Assembly: GCA_017642335.1 (NCBI GenBank)
Contig: JAGCPF010000050.1
Location: 1 to 37,420 of the forward strand
Source of the DNA: Fibrobacter sp.
Lineage (GTDB): Bacteria > Fibrobacterota > Fibrobacteria > Fibrobacterales > Fibrobacteraceae
Direction: 5' to 3'
DNA length: 37,420 nucleotides
Shown: positions 16,553 through 25,440 of the stretch, in pieces
Layout of the letters: each line of letters opens with the position of its first letter
How positions within the stretch are numbered: the first letter of the stretch is position 1
Program-made: the position numbers and the translations under genes
The notes under the pieces: model-generated
What the model saw: only the letters and a program-made list of their open reading frames with translations
What the model was told of the DNA's origin: nothing
Databases searched by the model: none

Positions 16553-17560
16553 TTACGGGGCGAGTGGCATCCAAGGTTTCACGGTGTCGATGGACTTGAG
16601 CAGTCCTTGCCGGTTGCGGCGGATGGCCGCGGCGGCGATCATCGCTCCGTTGTCGGTGCTGAGGCTCCTGTCGGGGATGCAGAAGCGGATGCCGTGACGG
16701 TTGCAGTAGTCTTGCAGGCGTGTGCGCAGCCAGGCGTTCGCGCTCACGCCGCCTCCGACGACGAGCGTCTTCATTTTGGTCAATTTGAGGGCCGTGATGG
16801 TCTTTTCCACGAGGCTGTCGACGATGGCGTCTTCAAGCGAAGCGCAGATGTCGCCGAGGTGGACCTTGATAAAGTCGGGCTCATGGGTTTCCGTGTAGCG
16901 GAGCACGGCCGTCTTGAGGCCGCTGAAAGAGAATTCGCAGTTGTTGCGGACATGCAGTGCTCGCGGGAAGTCCACGAACTTGCGGTTGTGCCCCTGGGCG
17001 AGCTTGCTGATGGTCGCTCCTGCGGGGTACTTGAGGCCGATGAGCTTGCCGCACTTGTCGAAGGCTTCTCCGGCGGCGTCGTCGCGGGTGCGGCCGATGC
17101 TCGTGTACTTGAACCCGGGTTCTTCCAGGATGAGTTCCGTGTGCCCGCCCGAGACCGTGAGCGTGAGGAAGGGCGGCTCGATGTCGGGGTTGCTGAGCCA
17201 TGCGGCGGCGAGGTGGCCTTCAAGGTGGTTCATGCCGTATGCCGGGATGCCCAGGTCGCGGGAAAGCCCCTTGGCGAAGCTTGCGCCGACGAGCAGCGGT
17301 CCCATGAGCCCGGGGCCCGTGGTGTAGGCGATGGCGTCGATATCCTTGAGCGAAATACCCGCCTCTTTGACGGCAGCTTCAGCGATGGGCGCAATCTTTT
17401 GCAGGTGTGCCCTTGCCGCGATTTCGGGAACGACGCCCCCGTAGAGCGCATGTTCGTCGATTTGGCTGTAGAGCGGGTTAGAAATTACCTTGAGCGGTTC
17501 GTCCTGGAGAACCGCGCATGCGGTCTCGTCGCAGCTGGATTCAATTCCGAGCCAGAGCAC
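16553..17560 (-). CDS. tsaD: tRNA N6-threonylcarbamoyladenosine transferase TsaD
   Basis: A 335-residue ASKHA-fold protein that, with TsaB and TsaE, transfers the threonylcarbamoyl group to A37 of ANN-decoding tRNAs. It opens with the family start LGIESSCDETACAV, carries the iron/zinc-binding HLEGH (His112 and His116) and has TVSGGHTEL, GEAFDKCGKLIGLKYP and VVGGGVSANAWLR. Length is typical. The start is GTG 17560, which overlaps the stop of the YbbR gene by one base (TAGTG) with a strong GAGGAGG upstream, so it is translationally coupled to it. Confidence 0.95.
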   Translation of the reverse strand: MLWLGIESSCDETACAVLQDEPLKVISNPLYSQIDEHALYGGVVPEIAARAHLQKIAPIAEAAVKEAGISLKDIDAIAYTTGPGLMGPLLVGASFAKGLSRDLGIPAYGMNHLEGHLAAAWLSNPDIEPPFLTLTVSGGHTELILEEPGFKYTSIGRTRDDAAGEAFDKCGKLIGLKYPAGATISKLAQGHNRKFVDFPRALHVRNNCEFSFSGLKTAVLRYTETHEPDFIKVHLGDICASLEDAIVDSLVEKTITALKLTKMKTLVVGGGVSANAWLRTRLQDYCNRHGIRFCIPDRSLSTDNGAMIAAAAIRRNRQGLLKSIDTVKPWMPLAP

Positions 17561-18603
17561 TATTTGCCCTCCTCTTCGAGGTCGTCCATCGTGAACACGG
17601 TTGGCTTGGCCGGTGCTTGCGTAGAATCTGTCGACGTTTCGGTGGTGGGCTGCGGAATTTTCCGCTGTAGGCGCACCTTGTCGGGCTTGATCTGGATGCC
17701 CTTGATGCTCAAATCGGTGTTGATGCTCTTGTCGATCATTAATCGAACAGTGGGGGGCAGGCTGTCTACGTCTTCGATGGTGAAACGGTTGATTTCTACA
17801 AACAGGTCGAGCGCGTCGGCCTTGAGGGTGTCCAAAATCTTTTCGCCGCCGGTAATCTCAACTTCGACAGTGCTCGGAAGAAGGCTCACCTCGTTCTTGT
17901 CGTAACGGCCAATCAGGTGGACCGGAACGTCCTTGAATACTTTGTTAGTAACCTTCTGCACGTCAATGGTGATTTCGATTGCGGAATCGTTCGGTGCAAC
18001 GTAAGCGGGTAACTGGTCAAAGCGGAGTGGCACCGTGTACCGGCCGGGAGCCTTGACAGAATCGTAGCGGATGGAATCGGTGGGCACTTCGAAGATGCGC
18101 ATGAGTGCGTTGCGTGCACCGGACACGTTGAGGCCTTCGGGGTTGAGCACCGGGTCGCTGGTGATGATATAACCGCTGGCGGGCCGGAAAGTCACGTTCG
18201 ACTTGATGGGAACGTTACGGACGATGCGCGTGTCGATGTCGAGGTCGATGAAGCTGAGCCTTTCGTCGGAGTCCACGTAATGGATGTTCGGGAAGTTCGG
18301 GGCGGAGTAGTTCTTGGAACCGATGTGCACGCGGTGGCTGCCAAGCTCGATGTCGTGCAGGTCGACGATGATGCTTGCCGCTTTCGTTTCTTGTGCGCGC
18401 ATGCGGATCAGGTCGAACGGCCGGCCTTCCACGGTGATGGGCATGCTCTGCGGCGGCCTCGATGCGATGGCGAGCGTTTCCGGGAGTTTTGACAGGATGA
18501 TGGGGGCTTCGATCTCGAGCTGGAAATTCTTAAGCGAGATGACATAGAACCAGAGGGCAATCCCGAAAAGGAATGCTGTAATCTTTAATGCGATGTGTTT
18601 CAT
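17560..18603 (-). CDS. YbbR-domain membrane-anchored protein
   Basis: A 347-residue protein with one N-terminal membrane anchor (about residues 6-25, LKITAFLFGIALWFYVISL) and a long extracytoplasmic part made of YbbR-like beta repeats (phrases such as VTVEGRPFDLIRM and YTVPLRFDQLP are of this kind), then a Thr/Pro-rich tail. YbbR (CdaR) proteins regulate the c-di-AMP cyclase CdaA in Firmicutes; no cdaA lies here, so that role is uncertain. It is followed by tsaD with a one-base overlap. A ribosome binding site AGGGGCG precedes the ATG. A - strand TTGACC (18662-18657), 17 bases, TAACTA is a possible promoter, overlapping the start region of divergent ftsX. Confidence 0.7.
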   Translation of the reverse strand: MKHIALKITAFLFGIALWFYVISLKNFQLEIEAPIILSKLPETLAIASRPPQSMPITVEGRPFDLIRMRAQETKAASIIVDLHDIELGSHRVHIGSKNYSAPNFPNIHYVDSDERLSFIDLDIDTRIVRNVPIKSNVTFRPASGYIITSDPVLNPEGLNVSGARNALMRIFEVPTDSIRYDSVKAPGRYTVPLRFDQLPAYVAPNDSAIEITIDVQKVTNKVFKDVPVHLIGRYDKNEVSLLPSTVEVEITGGEKILDTLKADALDLFVEINRFTIEDVDSLPPTVRLMIDKSINTDLSIKGIQIKPDKVRLQRKIPQPTTETSTDSTQAPAKPTVFTMDDLEEEGK

Positions 18604-18648
18604 GTTCGCCCCTAAATGACTCCTTTAAATTTAGTTATTATTCGCATC

Positions 18649-19536
18649 GTGTTAGGTCAATTAGGTTACTTAGTATCGGAATCCTTCAGGGGATGGAAGC
18701 AGCACCGTACGGTTATCTTGCCCTCCCTTGTCACGATATTCCTCTGCTCGCTGTTGTTGGCGTCGTCTTCGCTGTTTCTCGGGGGCGCCATGCGGGTCAT
18801 CGATACCGAAAAGACTCTCTATACCATCGAGGCGTTTTTGCCGGGGCCCATCCCGGACGATTCCGTGGCGGCAGTGCGTTCGCGGCTTTTGCACATGAAG
18901 CACGTGGACAGCGTGGAGTACGTGAGCGCCGACAGTGCCCTGGCCGACTTCCGCAGGCATTTTTCGGGGGATATGCTCGACCTGGTGGACGACAATCCCA
19001 TTCCGCCCTTTTTCCGCATCAAGCTAGACGACAGGAGCAAGACCCCGGTCGACCTCATCGAGTTGCGCAGGTCCGTCGCGAGGGACGGCGTGTTCGAGGA
19101 AGTGCAGGCCCCCGTGGACTGGGTGAACCGCATCGCCGAATGGAAGTTCAAGATGGTCTTTTGGCCTGTGACGATATGCGTTCTCCTCCTTGTCACGCTT
19201 TCGCTCATCATCTGCAACTCAGTCCGTCTATCACTCCTTTCCCGCAAGTTGCTTGTCGAGAACATGAAGTATGCGGGCGGCAGCACTTTCTTCATCCAGT
19301 TCCCGTTCGTGCTTGAAGGCTTTGCGCAGGGCTTGTTCGGGAGCGTTTCGGCGGTAATCGTCCTCTGGATGGTGGTGGATGCGGTCACGGAATCCTTCCC
19401 GATAGTCGGTAGCTACGTCGACGGGTTCGGAGGAATTCTGTTCCTCGTCGTATTCGCGGTCTCCATCCTCTCGGCCTACTTCAGTTTCCATACGGTGCGC
19501 GGGTTCCTCAAGATTAAGCGCAACGAGCAGGAATAA
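18649..19536 (+). CDS. ftsX: Cell-division protein FtsX
   Basis: A 295-residue membrane protein of the FtsX type: an N-terminal membrane segment (LPSLVTIFLCSLLLASSSLFL), a periplasmic domain of about 120 residues and three C-terminal membrane segments. It opens LGYLVSESFRGWKQHRTV, as FtsX proteins do. The reading frame also offers ATG 18616, but GTG 18649 puts the protein start at the usual place and lies 7 bases after TATTAT (18636-18641), so the message may be leaderless. FtsX normally works with the ATPase FtsE and passes its signal to EnvC, which activates septal amidases. EnvC follows three bases later, but ftsE is not upstream, where the divergent YbbR gene lies. Confidence 0.88.
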   Translation: MLGQLGYLVSESFRGWKQHRTVILPSLVTIFLCSLLLASSSLFLGGAMRVIDTEKTLYTIEAFLPGPIPDDSVAAVRSRLLHMKHVDSVEYVSADSALADFRRHFSGDMLDLVDDNPIPPFFRIKLDDRSKTPVDLIELRRSVARDGVFEEVQAPVDWVNRIAEWKFKMVFWPVTICVLLLVTLSLIICNSVRLSLLSRKLLVENMKYAGGSTFFIQFPFVLEGFAQGLFGSVSAVIVLWMVVDAVTESFPIVGSYVDGFGGILFLVVFAVSILSAYFSFHTVRGFLKIKRNEQE

Positions 19537-19539
19537 CCC

Positions 19540-20796
19540 ATGCGCCTGTTCACGATACTCCTGTGCTTGCTGGTCAGTCTTCCGCTTGCTGCGCCCAAGA
19601 AGACGGATGCGCAGATCAAGGAGCAAAAGCAGGCGCTCAAGAAACTCGAAGGAGACCTTGCCAAGAAGCGCAGGGAACTGGCGATGCTCGAGAGCGAGGA
19701 AAAGGGCGTCATCAACACGATTTCGCTTTTGGACCAGAACCTCAACCAGACCCGTACCTATATCGCTGAACTCACGAAAAGCGAGGCCATGGTGCAGGGC
19801 GCCGTGGTGCGGCTTGCCGCCGACATCGATTCGCTCGACCGTAAGATTGTCGAACGCAAGGAAGCCATGAGACGCCGCATCCGCAGCCTTTACGTGAATG
19901 GCCGGCAGAGCGAAGCTCTCGTTCTGTATAACCTTCTTTCGCAGAAGGGGAACCCCGACCGCCAGGTGTACTGGGTGCACCACATCCTCAACGAGGACCG
20001 CGAACAGGTGCTGTTGCTTTCGCGCATGATGTCGGAACGCGACGAGATGAAGAAGGCCGAACAGGACCACTTGAACGACCTCAACAGGATGCGCAGCCGC
20101 AAGGCGCAGGAGGAGAAGGGCCTCGTGACGCAGATGAGCAGCCAGGAAAAAATGCTCCTGTCGCTCAAGCAAGACAAGAACATGCAGAAGAAGGCTTTGC
20201 AGGAATTTGAACGCAACCAGAAGACGATGCAGGCCCTCATCAAGAAACTCGAGGAAAAGCGCAAGAAGGAAATCGAGGCGGCGAAGAAGGCCGAAGAAGA
20301 GCGTAAGAAGAAGGCCGCCAAGGCCAAGAAGGGCAAGGGCGGCAAGCCCGAGAAGGAAGAGAAGGTCGTGAAGAAGCCGCAGGTCGCCGTGACGACTCCG
20401 GTGACTGGCCCGAAGTGCATGCCGCTCAAGGGCGAAGTCATAAGCCAGTACGGCTTGCAGGAACATCCGGTATTGCATATCACCACGCGTAACCTCGGTG
20501 TGGAAATCCGTGGCAAGAAGGGCTCTGCTGTGCGTGCTGCTGCGGCAGGTACAGTGGCCATGGTTGCAGAAATTGACGGGCGCGGTCCGTCTGTAATTAT
20601 CGAGCACGAGGGCGGAACATATTCCGTGTACGGGCACCTCCAGAGCATCCGTGTGCAGGAGGGAAAAACGGTACAGAATTGCGAAGAAATCGGCATCGTC
20701 GGTGATATCGCTTCTTTAAATGGAATTAAATTGTATTTCCAAGTTAGCGAGGGTACACAGACCGTGGACCCTCTTGAATGGTTGAAACAGAAATGA
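19540..20796 (+). CDS. envC: EnvC-like murein hydrolase activator (degenerate LytM)
   Basis: A 418-residue periplasmic protein: signal peptide (LLCLLVSLPLAAP, about 1-18), a long coiled coil (about 20-260), a Lys/Glu/Ala-rich linker (about 245-290), then a LytM/M23 domain (about 305-418). The domain looks catalytically dead: the metal-binding HxxxD position reads Asn318-Leu-Gly-Val-Glu322, and the second half of the HxH pair is LYFQV (398-402), as in E. coli EnvC SLYFEI, although His366 of YGHL is kept. In E. coli such a domain activates AmiA/AmiB at the septum, and FtsX controls it. Three bases separate it from ftsX; its end overlaps holB by 4 bp. Confidence 0.88.
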   Translation: MRLFTILLCLLVSLPLAAPKKTDAQIKEQKQALKKLEGDLAKKRRELAMLESEEKGVINTISLLDQNLNQTRTYIAELTKSEAMVQGAVVRLAADIDSLDRKIVERKEAMRRRIRSLYVNGRQSEALVLYNLLSQKGNPDRQVYWVHHILNEDREQVLLLSRMMSERDEMKKAEQDHLNDLNRMRSRKAQEEKGLVTQMSSQEKMLLSLKQDKNMQKKALQEFERNQKTMQALIKKLEEKRKKEIEAAKKAEEERKKKAAKAKKGKGGKPEKEEKVVKKPQVAVTTPVTGPKCMPLKGEVISQYGLQEHPVLHITTRNLGVEIRGKKGSAVRAAAAGTVAMVAEIDGRGPSVIIEHEGGTYSVYGHLQSIRVQEGKTVQNCEEIGIVGDIASLNGIKLYFQVSEGTQTVDPLEWLKQK

Positions 20797-21917
20797 TTGA
20801 ATATCGCTTGAACGGCCCATCATCGCAGAACCGGCAACGCATCCGTCTTATGGCTGCGCTCCGTGAAAACCGGTTCCCGCAGGCGATTCTTATCGATGGG
20901 CCGGTAGGCATAGGCAAGAAGGCGCTCGCGATGGAAATCGCGAAGGCACTGCAGTGCAGCGCCGGGGAATCCAGGCCTTGTGGGCATTGCTTCGGCTGCA
21001 AGATGGCCGCCGATGCGGGCAATACCGATGGCTGGGTCGTTCCTATGGAATCCAAGGAATCCTCCGCCAGGAGTGCATCCGACGTGTCGGCGGGGAGCAC
21101 TGCGAAGACTATCCAGGATTACAAGCAGGCCTACATCGAAGAAATTGTGAAGAACCCTTACCGCATCGACGTGTTCAGCGCCGCTGCGGGTATAACGGTG
21201 GATCTTATACGCAACATGACGGCGGGATTCGCCCTCAAGGGCGACCGCGTTCGCACGATTATTGTCGCAGAAGCGGATCGCATGAACGATTCCGCTGCGA
21301 ACGCCTTCCTCAAGACACTTGAGGAAGTCCCGCCGGACACCTACTTTATATTGACGACCAGCAGCCGCGAACGCTTGTTGCAGACCATCCGCAGCCGCTG
21401 CCTCGCCTTGCACCTTTTGCCACTGACCGATGACGAAGTTCGCAACATTGCGGTGGAGTATGCGCACGACGACTACGACGAGTCCGCCGTCACCGACGAC
21501 GTGGTGGGGCTTTCCGTAGGTTCTCCCGGCAAGGCCATGTACTACGCCCAGCATGCTTCCGCTTGGCTCGACCTGTCGGCTAGGTTCGTGAACCTTTCCC
21601 TTTCGGGCGATTACACCGACTTGTTCTTTGATTTGGAAGATGCGGGCATCGAGGATGCCGCCGTTGCGAACCGCTTTTTGGAGGTGGTGTCGTTCTTGCT
21701 GGCCGACATGGCCCGCGGAATGGCCGGAGCTCCGCTTCGCATCGCCGACACGACGGCCAAGGTCGATACGTCCCGTTATCCGCAGATCGATGCGAATGCC
21801 GTGGACCTCGCCTTGGTGGACGTGCAGGAGACCATGTCGCGTATCGCGAGCCGCCGTACATCGCCGCGCGTGTGCATCCAGGCCCTTGCGGTAAAGCTTT
21901 TCGAGGGGGCCAAGTGA
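20793..21917 (+). CDS. holB: DNA polymerase III delta-prime subunit
   Basis: A 374-residue AAA+ clamp-loader subunit. It has a Walker A-like GPVGIGKKAL (36-45), the zinc-binding cysteines Cys55 and the CGHCFGC cluster (Cys63, Cys66, Cys69), the sensor-like ADRMNDSAANAFLKTLEEVP and the SRC motif TIRSRC. A roughly 40-residue insertion after the zinc cluster is Ser/Ala-rich and could be a lineage-specific loop. I chose ATG 20793, overlapping the envC stop (ATGA); 20778 is an alternative. The end overlaps recJ by one base. It loads the sliding clamp with DnaX and HolA, which are not in the window. Confidence 0.9.
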   Translation: MIEYRLNGPSSQNRQRIRLMAALRENRFPQAILIDGPVGIGKKALAMEIAKALQCSAGESRPCGHCFGCKMAADAGNTDGWVVPMESKESSARSASDVSAGSTAKTIQDYKQAYIEEIVKNPYRIDVFSAAAGITVDLIRNMTAGFALKGDRVRTIIVAEADRMNDSAANAFLKTLEEVPPDTYFILTTSSRERLLQTIRSRCLALHLLPLTDDEVRNIAVEYAHDDYDESAVTDDVVGLSVGSPGKAMYYAQHASAWLDLSARFVNLSLSGDYTDLFFDLEDAGIEDAAVANRFLEVVSFLLADMARGMAGAPLRIADTTAKVDTSRYPQIDANAVDLALVDVQETMSRIASRRTSPRVCIQALAVKLFEGAK

Positions 21918-23617
21918 TGGAAGAACTTGTCGCCTCGACTCTCGCCCGCGAACTCAGTGTGCCGCACCTGGTGGCCCGGTTCCTCGTGTCGCGCGGCGTG
22001 AAGAACGTGGCCGATGCATACAAGTTCCTGTACGGCAGCGATAGTGACATCGCAGACCCGATGCTCATGAAGGGCATGGGGGAAGCCGTCGAATGGCTTT
22101 TGGATGTCCAGAAGAGCGGTGAAGAAATTTTCATTTTCGGAGACTACGACCTGGACGGCATGACCTCGGTGACTCTGCTCAGCAAGGCTCTCGCCGAAAT
22201 CGGCATCGCGACGCAGTGGCGCCTGCCCAACCGCTTCGGCGACGGGTACGGGCTTTCCGTCAGCGCCGTCGACGAAATGCACGAGGCCGGTGCGCGCAAC
22301 CTGATTACGGTAGATACGGGCATCACGGCGAATGCAGAAATTGCCCATGCCAAGGAACTCGGGATGCGGGTCATGGTCATGGATCACCATCAGCCCAGCG
22401 GTGATGGACTGCCGCAGTGCGACGTCCTGCTCGACCCGCACCAGGAGGGCGATGCCTATCCGAACCCGGAACTCTGCGGCGTCGGTGTTTCGTACAAATT
22501 TGTATGTGCCCTGTTCGCAAAGCTCGGCCGGCCCGTGCCGACGCGGTATCTCGACCTGGTAGCCCTGGGAACTTTGGCCGACCTTGTGCAGATGACTCCG
22601 GAAAATAGGCGGTTCACCAAGATTGGCCTTGAGCACTTGCGCAATAGCGAGTGGCCGGGATTGCAGGTCATGTACTCTTCGCTGATGAAGTCCGGCAGTA
22701 GCGTGGGCGGCATCGACGTGATGTACAAGTATGCCCCGCTCCTCAATGCGCCCGGCCGTATGGAACGGCCCGACCCGGCTCTTAAGTTGTTGTTGAGCGC
22801 AAGCAAGACCGAGGCGATGTCGTTGCTTTCGGAACTCAAGAACTGGAATGCCCGCCGCAAGCAGAAGGAATCCGAGATTACCGAGATGGCGCTCAAGAAC
22901 GTGCGCGAACAGTACGGCGAAAAGGTTCCCGAGGTCATCGTGGTGGCGGGCGAAAACTGGCACGTGGGCGTTATCGGCATTGTCTCTGCGAAACTCGCCC
23001 AGGAATTCCACAGGCCCGCGGCGGTGCTGTCGATCATCGACGGCATGGCGCATGCGAGCGCCCGCGCCGTTCCCGGTTTCAACTGGCATAAGGCCCTTTT
23101 CGACGTGCGCGACTTGTTCGAACGCTGGGGCGGCCATGCGAACGCCGCCGGCTTCTCGCTTGCCGCGACAAAGATTGACGAACTCCGGGAGCGGCTGGAA
23201 GCCGCCGCCCGTGAGCAGGGCTACACCGGCGGCGCCCCCGAGGTGGACGAGGCCCACCGCTACGATATCGACGTCGCGCTGCGTGAACTTTCCGTGGCCC
23301 CGTCGCCGTCGCGCCCGAAGGCGCACACCGTGCTCGACTATTTCGAGTTGATGGAGCCGTTCGGCGGCAACTTCCCTTACCCGGTGTTCCGTGCCGAAGG
23401 CGTCAAGGTGCACCGTGTGCGCGAACTGCGCGGTGGGCACCTGCAGATGGAACTTTCCCAGGCCGGGAGCCAGTCCTATTCCGCCATCGGTTTCGGCCTG
23501 CGCAAGAACAAGGTGCTTGTCGGCAAGAACAGGCCCCTGTCCATTGTCTTCGAGCCCACGTGGAACTACTACAACGACAAGAAGACTATCCAGCTTTGCG
23601 TGAAGGCTATTGAGTAG
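21917..23617 (+). CDS. recJ: Single-stranded-DNA-specific exonuclease RecJ
   Basis: A 566-residue 5'-3' ssDNA exonuclease of the DHH family. The active-site blocks are clear: GDYDLDG with Asp76, Asp78 and Asp80, the DHH motif at 156-158 (VMDHHQPSG), and the DHHA1 part with RWGGHANAAGFSL; an OB-like domain follows to the end. Length is close to E. coli RecJ (577). ATG 21917 shares its A with the holB stop (TGATG). It acts in RecF-pathway recombination, mismatch repair and base-excision repair. Confidence 0.95.
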   Translation: MEELVASTLARELSVPHLVARFLVSRGVKNVADAYKFLYGSDSDIADPMLMKGMGEAVEWLLDVQKSGEEIFIFGDYDLDGMTSVTLLSKALAEIGIATQWRLPNRFGDGYGLSVSAVDEMHEAGARNLITVDTGITANAEIAHAKELGMRVMVMDHHQPSGDGLPQCDVLLDPHQEGDAYPNPELCGVGVSYKFVCALFAKLGRPVPTRYLDLVALGTLADLVQMTPENRRFTKIGLEHLRNSEWPGLQVMYSSLMKSGSSVGGIDVMYKYAPLLNAPGRMERPDPALKLLLSASKTEAMSLLSELKNWNARRKQKESEITEMALKNVREQYGEKVPEVIVVAGENWHVGVIGIVSAKLAQEFHRPAAVLSIIDGMAHASARAVPGFNWHKALFDVRDLFERWGGHANAAGFSLAATKIDELRERLEAAAREQGYTGGAPEVDEAHRYDIDVALRELSVAPSPSRPKAHTVLDYFELMEPFGGNFPYPVFRAEGVKVHRVRELRGGHLQMELSQAGSQSYSAIGFGLRKNKVLVGKNRPLSIVFEPTWNYYNDKKTIQLCVKAIE

Positions 23618-23625
23618 GGGGCTGT

Positions 23626-24135
23626 ATGCTGAAGCGCAACATTCCTATAATTCTTTTCGCACTGGTGTTCCTGGTCATCGCTTACGGCCTTGTCACCACG
23701 CCTCCGCGTTATGCTCCCCCCAAGACCCGCATGGTCATGGAGGAAGTAGAGGAGTTCGTGCCGCAGTCGTACTACAAGGGCAGGGTCCTGATGCCCGATG
23801 TCGACGATCTGTACGTGCTGGAGAACAGTGCCGGCCGCGACGTGCTCAAACTGGGGAAGTCACTGCAGGGCAGGGCCGCCGGGCTCCACTGGCTTGCCAC
23901 GCCGTTTTTCCGCACCCACGACGAGGATATCCTTGTGGGCCTCAAGCTCACGATCGATTCCACGGGGCATATAGACTACCCCGAGATACTGTACTGCAGC
24001 ATCAACGATGACGATTTCAAGTGGAAACTCATCCACCACATCAGGACGTACTGGGTTTACCCGCGCAGCGTGCACGGCATAACGGAATTCTGGTTCCCGG
24101 TCCGCTGGCTTGCGGAATACGATAACCGCCCCTGA
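23626..24135 (+). CDS. Membrane-anchored protein with TonB-C/AgmX-like end
   Basis: A 169-residue protein with one N-terminal membrane segment (about residues 5-24, NIPIILFALVFLVIAYGLV) and a periplasmic part. The C-terminal 65 residues, from VGLKLTIDSTGHIDYPEI through a pair of aromatic strands to FWFPVRWL, have the pattern of the TonB C-terminal/AgmX-PglI domain (strand, helix with a WxYP-like segment, strand); this is my pattern match and not certain. There is no long proline-rich periplasm-spanning linker. It starts 8 bases after recJ with GGGGG just upstream, so it is in the ftsX-envC-holB-recJ transcript. Its stop lies ten bases from a convergent gene. Confidence 0.55.
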   Translation: MLKRNIPIILFALVFLVIAYGLVTTPPRYAPPKTRMVMEEVEEFVPQSYYKGRVLMPDVDDLYVLENSAGRDVLKLGKSLQGRAAGLHWLATPFFRTHDEDILVGLKLTIDSTGHIDYPEILYCSINDDDFKWKLIHHIRTYWVYPRSVHGITEFWFPVRWLAEYDNRP

Positions 24136-24144
24136 CGGAGGGGG

Positions 24145-24570
24145 TTAGGCTCTCAGAATCTTGAGCAGTTCGGCTGCGCGCTTCTCGATGAGGATGAACG
24201 CCTCGAACATGCGGGCTTCGCGCCACTTCACTAGGTACTTGGCACGCCATTCCTCGGCCACTTCTTCGGCGGCTTCGTGTTCCTTCTCGTTCCTGTACCA
24301 GACTTCCTTCTTGATTTCCTTGATCATGTCGCCCATCTCGGCGGCAGGCTGCAGGGAGCCCTTGCACAGGAGCAGGGCGCGCAGGTTGTCGAGCAAAATC
24401 TCGTCGGTCGGGTTTTCCGCGTCGTCGCGGGCGCAGTCCCAGATTTCGCCGCGATGGCGCTCGGTCCAGCCCATCAGGTGTTTCTCAGTCTTGTCGAGTT
24501 CGCCCTTGGCGAGCTTTTCTTCTACCGCCTCGCGGGGGTAGTAAATGCTGTTGGGGTAGAATTCTATCAT
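24145..24570 (-). CDS. Cytoplasmic helical protein, unknown
   Basis: A 141-residue protein with no signal peptide or membrane segment. It is charged, Glu/Lys/Ala-rich and almost certainly all-helical, with coiled-coil-like stretches around residues 85-140. No family is recognised. The ATG at 24570 has no clear ribosome binding site; TAAAAT lies 12 bases upstream on the - strand, which would give a leader of only a few bases. It starts 39 bases downstream of tRNA-Leu, on the same strand, and may be read through from it. Confidence 0.55.
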   Translation of the reverse strand: MIEFYPNSIYYPREAVEEKLAKGELDKTEKHLMGWTERHRGEIWDCARDDAENPTDEILLDNLRALLLCKGSLQPAAEMGDMIKEIKKEVWYRNEKEHEAAEEVAEEWRAKYLVKWREARMFEAFILIEKRAAELLKILRA

Positions 24571-24608
24571 GTTTTACTCGAAATTTTACGAAAAACCTTT
24601 GTTTTTAA

Positions 24609-24691
<83 letters not shown>

Positions 24692-24705
24692 AGCAGTGAG
24701 TTGCC

Positions 24706-24733
24706 TTGAAAATATAGCAAATTTTGTTAACTT
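24706..24733 (+). promoter_or_regulatory. Promoter abutting the start codon of the next gene
   Basis: TTGAAA (24706-24711), a 16-base spacer and TAACTT (24728-24733). The ATG at 24741 begins 7 bases after the -10 box, where transcription would start, and no ribosome binding site fits between. Confidence 0.55.
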
Positions 24734-24740
24734 TTATTTT

Positions 24741-25307
24741 ATGAAAAAAACAACCTCCCTCATTTTTGCATTGGCCGTGTGCCTTGCGTCCTTTGTTCCG
24801 GCTTTTGCCGTTGACGACGGGTCGGAACCTCCAGACAACTTCACCATCCTCAAGGAAGAGCTCGCCCTCATCCGCGATAGCTACCTTGTCAACTTGAACG
24901 AGGCCATCGAAGCCTCTCTCGGCGAGAACACCGAGGATCTTACCCCGTGGTTCCATCTCCGCGACGAAGGCAAGGCCGCTACGTGGGCCGACCTCGGCTA
25001 CGAAGTCCCGAGCAGCCTCAAGTACCTCAAGGTCACCGAGATTCCCTACGGCCTGCACATCCAGGGCAAGGTCGGGCAGTACAGCGGCGACGTGAAGATT
25101 ACCGTCGTTACCCGCGACATGGACATCTTCTACGACCGCGTGTTCATCAAGGGTACCAGCGCCGACTTCAAGAACCTCGTGATCGAACTCTTCCGCAACG
25201 ACCGCGTGGTGTACTACGACAACTCCACGCCTTGCAAGATGGCCGCCGTGACCTGCATCCACGAATACAAGCAGGGAACGCTGGGCCTCAAGAAGAAGAA
25301 AAAGTAA
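24741..25307 (+). CDS. Secreted/periplasmic protein, unknown
   Basis: A 188-residue protein with a clear signal peptide (MKKTTS, hydrophobic core, cleavage after AFA near residue 23). The mature part has an N-terminal helical region (FTILKEELALIRDSYLVNLNEA), a central strand-rich region and a strongly basic tail LKKKKK. Two Cys (in PCKM and VTCIHEY) could form a disulfide. No family is recognised. It has its own promoter directly before the start and a terminator at 25348, so it is monocistronic. C-ending codon bias suggests good expression. Confidence 0.65.
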   Translation: MKKTTSLIFALAVCLASFVPAFAVDDGSEPPDNFTILKEELALIRDSYLVNLNEAIEASLGENTEDLTPWFHLRDEGKAATWADLGYEVPSSLKYLKVTEIPYGLHIQGKVGQYSGDVKITVVTRDMDIFYDRVFIKGTSADFKNLVIELFRNDRVVYYDNSTPCKMAAVTCIHEYKQGTLGLKKKKK

Positions 25308-25347
25308 AAACAGACGACCGACGGGTCGACATCCCATTTAATGCGAT

Positions 25348-25377
25348 ATGGCGGGCTTCGGTCCGCCATCATTTTTT
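25348..25377 (+). terminator. Rho-independent terminator with UUCG loop
   Basis: A nine-pair stem, ATGGCGGGC (25348-25356) with GTCCGCCAT (25361-25369), closes a TTCG tetraloop flanked by C and G, the extra-stable form, followed by TTTTTT at 25372-25377. Confidence 0.9.
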
Positions 25378-25440
25378 GTGTTATTTGTGTTAAAAAATAT
25401 TTACTCTATGCCGAGAGTAAGAAAATGTTAACATAATCAC

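Noticed and set aside
16607..17905. 432-codon + strand frame opposite tsaD
   Set aside because: It crosses from tsaD into the YbbR gene antisense and lacks a ribosome binding site or recognisable domain.
17560..18603. CdaA/c-di-AMP regulation locus because of the YbbR protein
   Set aside because: No diadenylate cyclase or GlmM gene is adjacent, so the link to c-di-AMP cannot be supported from this window.
19231..20637. 468-codon - strand frame opposite ftsX/envC
   Set aside because: Its Leu/His-rich translation is the mirror of the Lys/Glu-rich EnvC codons; no start signal or homology.
21776..23440. 554-codon - strand frame opposite recJ
   Set aside because: RecJ active-site motifs on the + strand are unmistakable; the reverse frame has no recognised feature.
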